Notes: generated by a model not told the origin, from the sequence alone. A stretch of DNA of 64,000 nt from Streptomyces djakartensis (GCF_014651075.1 NZ_BMWE01000008.1:305414-369413); one strand, 5' to 3'. Counted from the stretch's first letter, positions 42,816-51,898 are shown. Numbers and translations: made by a program.

Positions 42816-43296
42816 GCCCACTAGGACACCGGTTCACACCTCCCCTGTCAACTCGGCACCCGGTATCTGGGATGTGGTTCACCTCATCCGGTTCATCGCT
42901 CAGATGAAAGGTTTGTTCATGGCGTCTCCGGGACACATGGCGTCCATCCAGGTGCGTCAAACGCCGTTGCGGACTCGTGATCCGACTGTGATCCGGTTCG
43001 CTTCGGCGTGCGTGTCGGAACGAGATCGAACCTCTGGGCGTCCTTCCCTGTACAGGTCCGCGAGGGGTCCGGCGGACGATGTGAGCCCTCGCGGGCTCCG
43101 TCGGTGTGTCGGGTTTTAAGGTGATTTGAACACTTTCCGCGTGGGCTTGGTTCCGCAGAGTGAATAAGGGGCTCAATAGCAGATCTCAGCTTGACTCGCC
43201 CGGAGCAGCACACTTGTAATTTCACTCGTGTCGTTCAGCCGGAATCGGTAACGGCTACATCACGGGGACGCGGAAAAGAACAGACGAGGGGCGCAC
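42816..43296. promoter_or_regulatory. divergent regulatory region of cysteine dioxygenase leader and whiB
   Basis: This 481-bp region has no convincing gene. At the left end is the leader promoter (-35 TTGACA, minus strand, 42851-42846). Near the right end is a good plus-strand promoter for whiB: TTGACT 43191-43196, an 18-bp spacer, TGTAAT 43215-43220. A hairpin gagccc-tcgc-gggctc lies at 43083-43098. whiB is known to have more than one promoter and to be a BldD target in S. coelicolor. AGTGA-like words occur near 43159, but I could not define a BldD site. Confidence 0.55.
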
Positions 43297-43560
43297 ATGA
43301 CCGAGCTGGTGCAGCAACTGCTGGTCGACGACGCGGATGAGGAGCTCGGCTGGCAGGAGCGCGCGCTGTGCGCCCAGACCGACCCCGAGTCCTTCTTCCC
43401 CGAGAAGGGCGGCTCGACCCGGGAGGCCAAGAAGGTCTGCCTCGCCTGTGAGGTCCGCTCCGAGTGCCTCGAGTACGCCCTCGCCAACGACGAGCGTTTC
43501 GGCATCTGGGGCGGCCTGTCCGAGCGGGAGCGCCGCCGGCTGAAGAAGGCCGCTGTCTGA
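43297..43560 (+). CDS. whiB: sporulation regulator WhiB (Wbl iron-sulfur protein)
   Basis: An 87-residue Wbl-family transcription factor that carries a 4Fe-4S cluster and works with WhiA to trigger the switch from aerial growth to sporulation septation. The cluster ligands C25, C48, C51 and C57 (KVCLACEVRSECLEYAL), the GIWGGLSERER turn and the basic C-terminus RRRLKKAA are all present. As I recall it, the sequence is the same as S. coelicolor WhiB. It corresponds to whiB2 in mycobacteria, also beside fbiA/fbiB. The start ATG follows gagggg. Confidence 0.97.
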   Translation: MTELVQQLLVDDADEELGWQERALCAQTDPESFFPEKGGSTREAKKVCLACEVRSECLEYALANDERFGIWGGLSERERRRLKKAAV

Positions 43561-43722
43561 CCGGCCCGGTTCTTCGTGAACGGCCCGTCGTCCGTGGGTT
43601 ATCCACAGGCGGCGGGCCCCTTTGTTGCGCAGCCGATAGTGTGGTCGCTCGTCCGAGACGCCCCGCAGCCCCACCGGTCGCAGGCGTCCCCCACAGTCCA
43701 CCGAACCGGGGCCCGTACCTCG

Positions 43723-46700
43723 ATGTCCGTGCACAGCCACCCGGCAGCTCCCCACGACACCGCTGCCACCGCCGCGTTCGACCCAGCCCGCCCTCCCGAG
43801 TTCCCGCGCCATGTGGTGACCGCGGTCCTCGTCTCCCATGACGGCGCCCGCTGGCTGCCCGACGCGCTCGCCGGGCTGCTCGGCCAGGAGCGCCCCGTCC
43901 AGTACGCGATGGGCGCCGACACCGGCAGCGCGGACGACTCCGCCCAGCTGGTCACCGACGCCCTCGGCGCCGACCGCGTGCTGCACCTGGCCCGCCGTAC
44001 CGGCTTCGGCCAGGCCGTCGAGGAGTGCGGCCGCACCGCCCCGGTCCTCACCCCCGAGCAACTGCCTTACCTGAAACGGCCCAGCGGCTGGGACCCGGTG
44101 ACACGCTCGTGGCGCGACGACGCCTACGACATGCCCGAGCTCCCGCACGGCGAGCCGGTCCAGTGGCTGTGGCTGCTGCACGACGACTGCGCCCCGGAAC
44201 CTGACGCCCTGGCCCAGCTGCTGCGGGTCGTGGACAACGAGTACGAGCTGGGCCGCGAGGACGTGGCCGTGGTGGGCCCCAAACTCCGCGGCTGGTACGA
44301 CCGGCGGCAGCTGCTGGAGGTCGGCGTCTCCATCGCCAACTCCGGCCGCCGCTGGACCGGCCTGGACCGCCGCGAGCAGGACCAGGGCCAGCACGACCAC
44401 GTCCAGACCGTGCTGTCGGTGTCCACCGCCGGCATGCTGATCCGCCGCGACGTCTTCGAACAGCTCGGCGGTTTCGACCGGCACCTGCCCCTCATGCGCG
44501 ACGACGTCGACCTGTGCTGGCGCGCCCACGCGGCGGGCTACCGCGTCCTGGTCGCCCCCGAGGCGGTCGTCCGGCACGCCGAGGCGTCCTCCCGCGAGCG
44601 CCGCACCGTCGACTGCGTGGGCCGCACCGCGGCCTCCCCGCACAAGGTCGACAAGGCCGGAGCCGTCTACACCCTCCTCGTCAACACACGTACGGCCGCA
44701 CTGCCCTGGGTGCTGCTGCGGATCGTGTTCGGCACCCTGCTGCGGACCCTCGCCTACCTGCTCGGCAAGGTCCCCGGTCAGGCCGTCGACGAGATCCGCG
44801 GCCTGATGGGCACGCTGCTCAGGCCCGAACGGATCCTCGCCGGGCGGCGCGGCAGAGGCGCGCCCCAGATCGACAAGGGCGAGCTGCGGGCGCTGTTCCC
44901 GCCGCCCGGCGCGACCGTCCGCGCCACCGTCGAGCAGGTCGCGGGCAACCTCGTCGGCCGCTCCGACCCCGAGACCGCCGTCGGCGCCGGACGGCACGGC
45001 GGCGCCGTCGAGTCGGGCCCCGGCGGCGACGACGCGGACTTCCTCGAGGTCGAGCAGTTCGCCCGGCTCAAGCGCGTCGCGCGCAAGCCCGGCCCGGTGC
45101 TCTTCCTGGTGCTGCTGCTCGTCTCCCTGGTCGCCTGCCGCGAACTCCTCGGCGGCGGGGCGCTGGCGGGCGGCGCCCTGCTGCCCGCCCCGGCCGACTC
45201 CGCCGACCTGTGGGCGCGCTACCTGGACGCCTGGCACCCGGTCGGCCCCGGCGGCACCTCCGCCGCGCCGCCGTACCTCGCGCTGGTGGCGACGCTGGCG
45301 TCCCTGCTCTTCGGCTCCACCGGCCTGGCCGTGTCGGTCCTGCTCGTCTGCTCGGTGCCGCTGGCCGGTGTCACCGCGTACTTCGCCTCCCGGCCGCTGG
45401 TCCAGTCCCGGCTGCTGCGCGCCTGGGCGGCCGTCGCCTACGCCTTCCTCCCCGCCGCCACCGGCGCCCTCGCCGGCGGCCGGATCGGCACCGCCGTCCT
45501 GGCCGTGCTGCTGCCGCTCGTCGCCCGCGCGGGCATCGCGGCCGGTGGCCTGGCCAACCGCGAGGGGACGCGCGGCAGTTGGCGCGCCACGTGGGCGTAC
45601 GCCCTGCTGCTGACCATCACCACCGCGTTCACCCCGGTCGTCTGGCCCATCGCCCTGCTCCTCGGCGTGGGGCTGCTGGTGCTGCACCGGTCGGACATCC
45701 CGGCGTACGGACTGCGGTTCCTCGCCCAGCTCGGCACGCCCCTGCTGGTCCTCGCGCCCTGGTCGCTCTCCCTGCTCCCGTTCGGCTTCTTCCAGGAGGC
45801 GGGTCTGCGGTACGGCCCCTCGGCCGCATCCGCCCTCGACCTGCTCGGCGCCAGCCCCGGGGGCCCCGGCACCGTCAGCGGCCTCATGCTGAGCGGCATC
45901 GTGCTGGCCGCGCTCGCCGCCCTGCTGCGCTCGGAACGCCGGCGGGGCATCTGGACGGCCTGGGCGGTCGCCCTGACCGGCTTCGTCTTCGCCGTCCTGG
46001 CCAACAGCTCCACCTGGGCCGGACCCGCCACCCTCGTCTACGGCATCGGCCTCCTCGCGGCCGCCGTGCTCGGCGCCGACGGGGCGCGCTCGCGCGTGGC
46101 CGAGCAGAGCTTCGGCTGGCGCCAGCCGGTCGCCGCGCTGATCGCCTTCGCCTCGGCCGCCGGCCCGCTGCTCGTCGCCGCGGGCTGGATGATCCGCGGC
46201 GCCGACGGCCCTCTGGAGCGGCGCGACACGACGCAGGTGCCCGCGTTCGTCGCCGAGGAGAGCGGCACCCGCGACCAGGCCCGCACCCTGGTCCTCGACA
46301 GCGACTCCGCGTCCCACGTCGGATACATGCTGGTCCGCGGCTCCGGCGCCCGCCTCGGCGACGGCGAGATCGCCGCGGCCGATGGTGAGAACGGCAAGCT
46401 CGACAAGGTCGTCGCCAACCTCGTCGCCGGCTCCGGCGCCGACCAGGCCGGCCAGCTCGGCGGCTTCGCCGTGCGCTACGTCCTTGTCCACCGGGGCGCG
46501 CCCCGCGAGGTCACCCGCGTCCTCGACGCCACGCCCGGCCTGACCCGGCTCAGCCAGCAGGCCGGCGGAGCGCTGTGGCGGATCGACCGGGAGGTGGCGC
46601 GCGCCACCATCGTCCCCGGCTCCGGCTCCGGCACCCCGCAGCCGGTCGCCGCCGGGCCGGTCGACATCCACACCACGATCCCGGCCGGCGCGGACGGACG

Positions 46701-47442
46701 GGTGCTGCGCCTGGCCGACTCCGCCGCGGACGGCTGGACGGCCACGCTCGACGGCAAGCCGCTGACCCGCACCACGGTCGACGGCTGGGCGCAGGGCTTC
46801 CGGCTCCCCGCCGGTGGCGGCAAGCTGGACGTCACCTACGACGACCCGGTCGGCCACACCCTGTGGCTGTGGGCGCAGGGCCTGCTCTGCGTCGTCCTCG
46901 TGGTGCTCGCGCTGCCCGGCCGGCGTCGCGACATCGACGACGACCTGCCCGAGGAGCCGGCCGTCCCCGCCCAGGCGGTCGCAGGCGAGGGCCGCCGCGC
47001 CCGCCGCCTGCGCGCCCAGGCGGAGGCCGAAGGGACCACCCGGCCCGAGGAGTTCCCCGCCGCGCCGGCGCAGCCTGAACAGCCACCCGTCCAGGTCCCG
47101 CAGCAGCAGAGCCACGGCCAGTGGGACGCGGCGGGCCACCCGGACGGCGGCGAGTACGCGGGCCATGGCGACCAGTACCAGGGCGCCCAGTACCCGGCGG
47201 ACGCGTACGGCGGGCAGTACCAGGCGGATCCGTACCAGGGCGGCCAGTACGACCCGTACGCCTACGGCGGCCCGCCCCAGCAGCCGTCGTACGACCAGAC
47301 GGGCTACGACCAGACCGGCTACGACCAGGCGGGCTACGACCAGACCTACGCCCAGGGCTACGGCACGCCGTACGACCCGGCGCGGCAGGAGCACCACCCC
47401 CACGGCACGGGCAGTGAGCGTCCCGACGGGAGCCAGCAGTGA
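43723..47442 (+). CDS. giant membrane GT2 glycosyltransferase with C-terminal Tyr/Gln repeats
   Basis: A 1239-residue protein. Residues about 25-300 form a GT2 domain (VTAVLVSHDGARWLPDALAG, WLWLLHDDCAPEPDALAQLL, FDRHLPLMRDDVDLCWRAHA). About ten to twelve membrane helices follow between roughly 330 and 840, then an extracellular domain (about 850-1050), a final helix (near 1053) and a cytoplasmic low-complexity tail in which YDQTG-like pentapeptides repeat, encoded by four 15-bp units at 47290-47349. It may use lipid-linked or nucleotide sugars for envelope glycans; the acceptor is unknown. The next gene overlaps its stop by 4 bp. The ATG at 43723 is chosen; the N-terminal 20 residues are weakly supported. 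Confidence 0.85.
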   Translation: MSVHSHPAAPHDTAATAAFDPARPPEFPRHVVTAVLVSHDGARWLPDALAGLLGQERPVQYAMGADTGSADDSAQLVTDALGADRVLHLARRTGFGQAVEECGRTAPVLTPEQLPYLKRPSGWDPVTRSWRDDAYDMPELPHGEPVQWLWLLHDDCAPEPDALAQLLRVVDNEYELGREDVAVVGPKLRGWYDRRQLLEVGVSIANSGRRWTGLDRREQDQGQHDHVQTVLSVSTAGMLIRRDVFEQLGGFDRHLPLMRDDVDLCWRAHAAGYRVLVAPEAVVRHAEASSRERRTVDCVGRTAASPHKVDKAGAVYTLLVNTRTAALPWVLLRIVFGTLLRTLAYLLGKVPGQAVDEIRGLMGTLLRPERILAGRRGRGAPQIDKGELRALFPPPGATVRATVEQVAGNLVGRSDPETAVGAGRHGGAVESGPGGDDADFLEVEQFARLKRVARKPGPVLFLVLLLVSLVACRELLGGGALAGGALLPAPADSADLWARYLDAWHPVGPGGTSAAPPYLALVATLASLLFGSTGLAVSVLLVCSVPLAGVTAYFASRPLVQSRLLRAWAAVAYAFLPAATGALAGGRIGTAVLAVLLPLVARAGIAAGGLANREGTRGSWRATWAYALLLTITTAFTPVVWPIALLLGVGLLVLHRSDIPAYGLRFLAQLGTPLLVLAPWSLSLLPFGFFQEAGLRYGPSAASALDLLGASPGGPGTVSGLMLSGIVLAALAALLRSERRRGIWTAWAVALTGFVFAVLANSSTWAGPATLVYGIGLLAAAVLGADGARSRVAEQSFGWRQPVAALIAFASAAGPLLVAAGWMIRGADGPLERRDTTQVPAFVAEESGTRDQARTLVLDSDSASHVGYMLVRGSGARLGDGEIAAADGENGKLDKVVANLVAGSGADQAGQLGGFAVRYVLVHRGAPREVTRVLDATPGLTRLSQQAGGALWRIDREVARATIVPGSGSGTPQPVAAGPVDIHTTIPAGADGRVLRLADSAADGWTATLDGKPLTRTTVDGWAQGFRLPAGGGKLDVTYDDPVGHTLWLWAQGLLCVVLVVLALPGRRRDIDDDLPEEPAVPAQAVAGEGRRARRLRAQAEAEGTTRPEEFPAAPAQPEQPPVQVPQQQSHGQWDAAGHPDGGEYAGHGDQYQGAQYPADAYGGQYQADPYQGGQYDPYAYGGPPQQPSYDQTGYDQTGYDQAGYDQTYAQGYGTPYDPARQEHHPHGTGSERPDGSQQ

Positions 47443-48968
47443 ATCGCACGACCCTGTCCCTGATCGCCGGTGCGACCGCGCTCGCCGCCGTCACCGGATT
47501 CGCGGCCCTGTCCGCCCCGGACGCACCGGGCACGAACGCCTCCGCCGGGGCGGCCGCCCAACTGCCCGTGGAGCGCACGAGCCTGCTGTGCCCCGCGCCC
47601 AGCATGTCCGACCTCGCCGAGACCTCCTACACCTCCTTCACGCCCGTGACCAAGGGCACGGAAGGCGGCGGCAAGGCCGAACTCCAGGCGGCGCCGGTGG
47701 AGTCGGCGGACGGCTCGGGCGCGGGCGGCGACCAGGGCGGGAAGGGCGACGGCAAGTCCGCGGAGCGGAAGGCCGAGAAGCCCGTGCTGACGCCCGAGGA
47801 GCCCGGCAAGCCGGTCACCGCGGAAAGTTCGGGAGCCGACACGCCCGCGCTCGTCGGGACCGCGGACGGCAGGTTCGCGCCCGGCTGGACCGTCCAGCAG
47901 ACGACGGAGGTCGCCGCGGGGACCGGGCGCGGCCTCCAGGGCGTCAACTGCACGGCCCCGGACACGAGTTTCTGGTTCCCCGGCGCCAGCACGGCATCCG
48001 GCCGCACCGACTACGTCCACCTGACGAACCCCGACGACTCGGCCGCCGTGGCCGACATCGAGCTCTACGGCAAGGACGGTGCCCTCCAGTCCACGGTGGC
48101 GGAGGGGATCACCGTCAAGCCGCACTCCAGCGAGCCGGTCCTGCTGTCCACCCTCAGCGACGAGCGGCAGACCGACGTCACGGTGCACGTCAACGTCCGC
48201 AGCGGGCGCGTCGGCGCCGCCGTGCAGGCACTGGACGACAAGCTCGGCGGCGACTGGCTGGCCGCCTCCGCGGACCCGTCGGGCAGCCTGGTCCTGCCCG
48301 GCATCCCCAAGGACGCCACCTCCGTGCGTCTGGTCGCCTTCACCCCCGGCGACGACGACGCCGATCTGAAGGTGCGCCTCGCCTCCCCCTCCGGGCTGAT
48401 CACGCCGGCCGGGCACGAGACGGTGCACGTCAAGGGCGGTATGACCACGGCCGTCGACCTGGGCGACGTGACCCGCGGCGAGGCGGGCTCACTGCTGCTG
48501 ACGCCGACGGACCGGTCCGTGCCGGTCGTGGCGGCCCTGCGGGTCGTACGCGGCAAGGGCGACAACCAGGAGACGGCGTTCATCCCGGCCGCCCGCCCGG
48601 TCGGCACGCGCGCGACGTCCGCCGACAACAGCGCCAAGGGCAGCACCCTGTCCCTGACCGCCCCCACCGAGGCCGCCACGGTCGAGGTCACCGCCTCGGC
48701 GGGCAGCGAGGGCGGCGCGCCGGTGTCCAAGACGTACACGATCAAGGCCGGCACGACCCAGGACATCGAGCCCCCGGTCCCCAGCGGCCTGAAGGGCGCC
48801 TACGCGCTCACGGTCGAGCCCAGGTCCGGCGGCCCCGTCTACGGCGCCCGCACCCTGGCCGCGACCGAGGACGGCGTCCCCGGCTTCACGGTGCAGACCC
48901 TTCCGGACGACCGGGGGACCGTCGCGGTGCCGGAGGCGGACGAGGACCTGTCGGTGCTCCAGAAGTAG
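47439..48968 (+). CDS. secreted DUF5719 family protein
   Basis: A 509-residue exported protein. A signal or anchor sequence (about 5-28) is followed by a charged low-complexity linker (about 75-130) and repeated beta-sandwich-like segments (TSFWFPGASTASGRTDYVHL, SGSLVLPGIPKDATSVRLVA). It matches the DUF5719 family that accompanies this glycosyltransferase in actinobacteria. The GTG start overlaps the upstream stop (GTGA), so the two proteins are made together, and it probably acts outside the membrane with the transferase. The molecular function is unknown. Confidence 0.8.
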   Translation: MNRTTLSLIAGATALAAVTGFAALSAPDAPGTNASAGAAAQLPVERTSLLCPAPSMSDLAETSYTSFTPVTKGTEGGGKAELQAAPVESADGSGAGGDQGGKGDGKSAERKAEKPVLTPEEPGKPVTAESSGADTPALVGTADGRFAPGWTVQQTTEVAAGTGRGLQGVNCTAPDTSFWFPGASTASGRTDYVHLTNPDDSAAVADIELYGKDGALQSTVAEGITVKPHSSEPVLLSTLSDERQTDVTVHVNVRSGRVGAAVQALDDKLGGDWLAASADPSGSLVLPGIPKDATSVRLVAFTPGDDDADLKVRLASPSGLITPAGHETVHVKGGMTTAVDLGDVTRGEAGSLLLTPTDRSVPVVAALRVVRGKGDNQETAFIPAARPVGTRATSADNSAKGSTLSLTAPTEAATVEVTASAGSEGGAPVSKTYTIKAGTTQDIEPPVPSGLKGAYALTVEPRSGGPVYGARTLAATEDGVPGFTVQTLPDDRGTVAVPEADEDLSVLQK

Positions 48969-48980
48969 CCTGCCGGTGCT

Positions 48981-49009
48981 CCGAAAGCAGGTCGGGCGAC
49001 CTGTTTCGG
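48981..49009. terminator. bidirectional terminator
   Basis: ccgaaa-g-caggtc pairs with gacctg-tttcgg around gggc, with a single bulged g, between convergent genes ending at 48968 and 49016. Confidence 0.8.
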
Positions 49010-49015
49010 CCGGTC

Positions 49016-49474
49016 TCAGCCCGGGTCCTCGCCGTACCGCGGATCCACCGTCTCCGGCGTCAGCCCGAGCAGCTCGGCCACCTGCTCGACCACGACCTCG
49101 TGCACCAGGGCCGCCCGCTCGTCGCGGCCCTTGGTGCGGATCTCGACCGGCCGCCGGTAGATCACCACACGCGCGGGGCGCCCGTCGCGGGCACTGATCG
49201 TGCCGCCGAGCGGCACCGCCTCGTCGTTCCAGGCCTGGCCGGGCCCGTCGAGCCGCGGCACCTCCAGGACCAGGAAATCGATTTCTGCGAGCTGCGGCCA
49301 CCGCCGCTCCAGTCGCTCCACGGAGTCCTGCACCAGATCCGCGAACGCCTCCGCGCGGCTCGCGGCGAGCGGCACCTGCGGTGGTGCGATCGGACCACGC
49401 ATGCCCCGGCCGTGGCGATCACGGCGGCGGGGCCCGCGGGCGGCGTCAGCAGCGGGCGTCACGGGCTTGTCCAT
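49016..49474 (-). CDS. metallopeptidase-like (zincin-fold) protein with degenerate motif
   Basis: A 152-residue protein of the small zincin-like family (PF06262 type), conserved beside whiB2 in actinobacteria. The core RAEAFADLVQDSVERLERRW, then DFLVLEVPRL and VVIYRRPVEIR fit the family. The expected HExxH appears as H125-E126-V-V-V129 (LVHEVVVEQVAELLG), so the second His is missing and zinc catalysis is doubtful. An Arg/Pro-rich 30-residue N-terminus precedes the domain. The ATG at 49474 is chosen; its role is unknown. Confidence 0.78.
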   Translation of the reverse strand: MDKPVTPAADAARGPRRRDRHGRGMRGPIAPPQVPLAASRAEAFADLVQDSVERLERRWPQLAEIDFLVLEVPRLDGPGQAWNDEAVPLGGTISARDGRPARVVIYRRPVEIRTKGRDERAALVHEVVVEQVAELLGLTPETVDPRYGEDPG

Positions 49475-49816
49475 CACTGGTGAAGGGTAGTCCCAGCGGC
49501 GCCCGTGCGCCCGGCATCGCACGGCGCCACGAGCGGCTTCCGGCCGACCGGCACGGCATGTCGTTACATGACCATTCCGGCCAAGGTTAGGCGCGATTCC
49601 GTATCCCTACGAGACCGGCAATCTCGCGGTAATTGAGGGTTTTGTGGCGATCCTTGACCGCTTGTGGGCTCGTTCGACACGCCGCCCGACGCTGTTCGAG
49701 CAGGTCAACCGGGCGGGCCTGACGGGGCGTGTGGGACGTTTCACAACGCGACACGGTGGAGTGACCTGGTGGAGAGTCGTCGCGGCCCGCTCAAGAGTGC
49801 GGTACCGTCCATCGAC
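49475..49816. promoter_or_regulatory. divergent spacer between metallopeptidase-like and DUF3499 genes
   Basis: Gene-free, 342 bp. It is AT-richer around 49595-49650. A TACCGT box at 49803-49808 lies eight bases before the GTG of the next gene, suggesting a leaderless mRNA. Nothing else is recognised. Confidence 0.4.
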
Positions 49817-50191
49817 GTGAGCCCTGTACGTCGCTGTTCGCGCACCGCTTGCGGCCGTCCCGCCGTCGCGACGCTGACGTACGTCTACGCCGACTCGACC
49901 GCGGTCCTCGGCCCGCTCGCCACCTACGCCGAACCCCACTGCTATGACCTGTGCGCCGAGCACTCCGAACGCCTCACCGCCCCGCGTGGCTGGGAGGTCG
50001 TCCGGCTCCTCGACGGCTCCGCTCCGGCGCGCCCCAGCGGCGACGACCTGGAAGCGCTTGCGAACGCCGTGCGCGAGGCGGCCCGTCCCCAGGAGCGGGC
50101 GGCCGGGGCCGGCGGGGGCGGGCGAGCGGCCGACCCGATGGAGGTCGCGCGGCGAGGGCATCTGCGCGTCCTCAGGTCGCCCGACAACTGA
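49817..50191 (+). CDS. DUF3499 family protein with four-cysteine knuckle
   Basis: A 124-residue protein. The N-terminus holds RRCSRTACGRPAVATLTYVY and PHCYDLCAEHSERLT: C7, C12, C42 and C46 form a probable zinc-binding knuckle. The remainder is an Ala/Arg-rich low-complexity C-terminus. This is the conserved actinobacterial DUF3499, always near phosphomannomutase. The GTG at 49817 begins directly at the knuckle. The function is unknown, but location suggests a link to mannose metabolism or whiB. Confidence 0.85.
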   Translation: MSPVRRCSRTACGRPAVATLTYVYADSTAVLGPLATYAEPHCYDLCAEHSERLTAPRGWEVVRLLDGSAPARPSGDDLEALANAVREAARPQERAAGAGGGGRAADPMEVARRGHLRVLRSPDN

Positions 50192-50292
50192 TCACACCCC
50201 CCTGACCAGCCACGGGGAGCGGCACTCACTCCTGCTCATCGATCAGGAACGGTAGTTTGGGCCGACCGACACATTTTCCAGGAAGGCTGGCC

Positions 50293-51657
50293 GTGGCTGC
50301 TGATCTGTCGCAGGTCGTGAAGGCGTACGACGTACGCGGGGTCGTCCCCGACCAGTGGGACGAGTCCCTGGCAGAGCTCTTCGGAGCGGCGTTCGTACGG
50401 GTCACCGGCGCGAGCGCCATCGCGACCGGGCACGACATGCGGCCCTCCTCGCCCGGCCTGTCCCGCGCCTTCGCGCGCGGCGCCGCCGCGCTGGGCGCCG
50501 ACGTCACCGAGATCGGCCTCTGCTCGACGGACCAGCTGTACTACGCCTCGGGCGCGCTGAACCTGCCGGGCGCCATGTTCACCGCCTCCCACAACCCGGC
50601 CCGGTACAACGGCATCAAGATGTGCCGCACGGGCGCCGCCCCGGTCGGCCAGGACACCGGCCTCGCCGAGATCCGCGAACTGGTCGAGCGCTGGAGCGAG
50701 TCGGGCGCCCCCGAACCCGCCGCGAAGGCAGGCACGATCACCGGCCGCGACACGCTGCCGGACTACGCCGCCCACCTGCGCTCCCTGGTCGACCTGACCT
50801 CCATCCGCCCCCTGAAGGTCGTCGTCGACGCCGGCAACGGCATGGGGGGCCACACGGTCCCCGAGGTCTTCGCCGGCCTGCCGCTGACCCTGGTCCCGAT
50901 GTACTTCGAACTCGACGGCACCTTCCCCAACCACGAGGCCAACCCCCTCGACCCCGCCAACCTGGTCGACCTCCAGAAGCGGGTCCGCGAGGAGGGCGCC
51001 GACCTCGGCCTCGCCTTCGACGGCGACGCCGACCGCTGCTTCGTGGTGGACGAGCACGGCGAACCGGTCTCCCCGTCCGCGATCACCGCCCTGGTCGCCT
51101 CCCGCGAACTGGCCAGGCACGGCGGCAAGGGCGCCGTCATCCACAACCTGATCACGTCCCGGTCCGTCGCCGAGGTCGTCCGGGAGAACGGCGGCACACC
51201 GGTCCGCACCCGCGTGGGCCACTCCTTCATCAAGGCCGAGATGGCCCGCACCGGCGCGATCTTCGGCGGCGAGCACTCCGCGCACTACTACTTCCGCGAC
51301 TTCTGGAACGCCGACACGGGCATGCTGGCCGCCCTCCACGTCCTCGCCGCACTCGGAGGACAGCAGACCCCCCTGTCCTCCCTGGTGGCCGAGTACGACC
51401 GCTACACCGGCTCCGGCGAGATCAACTCCACGGTCGCCGACCAGACGGCCCGCCTCGACGCCGTCCGCTCCGCCTACGAGGGCCGTGAGGGCATCGCCCT
51501 GGACGACCTCGACGGCCTCACGGTCTCCGCCGCCGACTGGTGGTTCAACGTCCGCCCGTCCAACACGGAGCCGCTGCTGCGGCTGAACGCGGAGGCGAGG
51601 GACCCGCAGACCATGGCGCGCGTGCGGGACGAGGTGCTGGGCATCATCAGGGGCTGA
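50293..51657 (+). CDS. manB: phosphomannomutase/phosphoglucomutase
   Basis: A 454-residue alpha-D-phosphohexomutase that interconverts mannose-6-phosphate and mannose-1-phosphate. The phosphoserine loop is TASHNPARYNG, the metal loop FDGDADRCF, the sugar-binding loop GGEHSAHYYF, and the phosphate-binding loop RPSNTEPLLRL. The GTG at 50293 follows GGAAGG. It supplies mannose-1-phosphate to the guanylyltransferase at 37479. It is the first gene of a same-direction group reaching manA. Confidence 0.94.
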   Translation: MAADLSQVVKAYDVRGVVPDQWDESLAELFGAAFVRVTGASAIATGHDMRPSSPGLSRAFARGAAALGADVTEIGLCSTDQLYYASGALNLPGAMFTASHNPARYNGIKMCRTGAAPVGQDTGLAEIRELVERWSESGAPEPAAKAGTITGRDTLPDYAAHLRSLVDLTSIRPLKVVVDAGNGMGGHTVPEVFAGLPLTLVPMYFELDGTFPNHEANPLDPANLVDLQKRVREEGADLGLAFDGDADRCFVVDEHGEPVSPSAITALVASRELARHGGKGAVIHNLITSRSVAEVVRENGGTPVRTRVGHSFIKAEMARTGAIFGGEHSAHYYFRDFWNADTGMLAALHVLAALGGQQTPLSSLVAEYDRYTGSGEINSTVADQTARLDAVRSAYEGREGIALDDLDGLTVSAADWWFNVRPSNTEPLLRLNAEARDPQTMARVRDEVLGIIRG

Positions 51658-51727
51658 GGCGCCGTTCCCACCGGCGGTAACCTGACCAGGCACAACCCCA
51701 AGCGCCCGCACCTCGGAGGAACCCCCT

Positions 51728-51898
51728 ATGCCCCTCGAATCCGGCCTCCTCGAGATCCTCGCCTGCCCGGCCTGCCACGCCCCCCTCAGGGAGCAGGACA
51801 GCGAGCTGATCTGCACCGACGCGAACTGCGGTCTGGCCTACCCCGTCCGCGACGGCATCCCCGTCCTCCTCGTCGACGAGGCCCGCCGCCCCGCCTGA
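51728..51898 (+). CDS. Trm112-like small zinc-binding protein
   Basis: A 56-residue protein. Cysteines C13, C16, C29 and C34 (LACPACHAPL, LICTDANCG) form a zinc ribbon, followed by the hallmark YPVRDGIPVLLVDEA. The family includes Trm112/YcaR-type partners of methyltransferases. It is preceded by GGAGGA. It lies between phosphomannomutase and the SIS isomerase, the usual actinobacterial location; its partner is unknown. Confidence 0.92.
   Translation: MPLESGLLEILACPACHAPLREQDSELICTDANCGLAYPVRDGIPVLLVDEARRPA

Noticed and set aside
42816..43119. Short protein genes between the cysteine leader and whiB
   Set aside because: Open frames on both strands lack ribosome-binding sites and family similarity; the region is better explained as promoter DNA.
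43255..47403. Very long open frame (about 1380 codons) antisense to the giant glycosyltransferase
   Set aside because: It is a shadow created by GC-rich third positions of the plus-strand gene. The translated product is Gly/Arg/Val-rich low complexity with no domains, while the plus-strand frame has clear GT2 motifs and start context.
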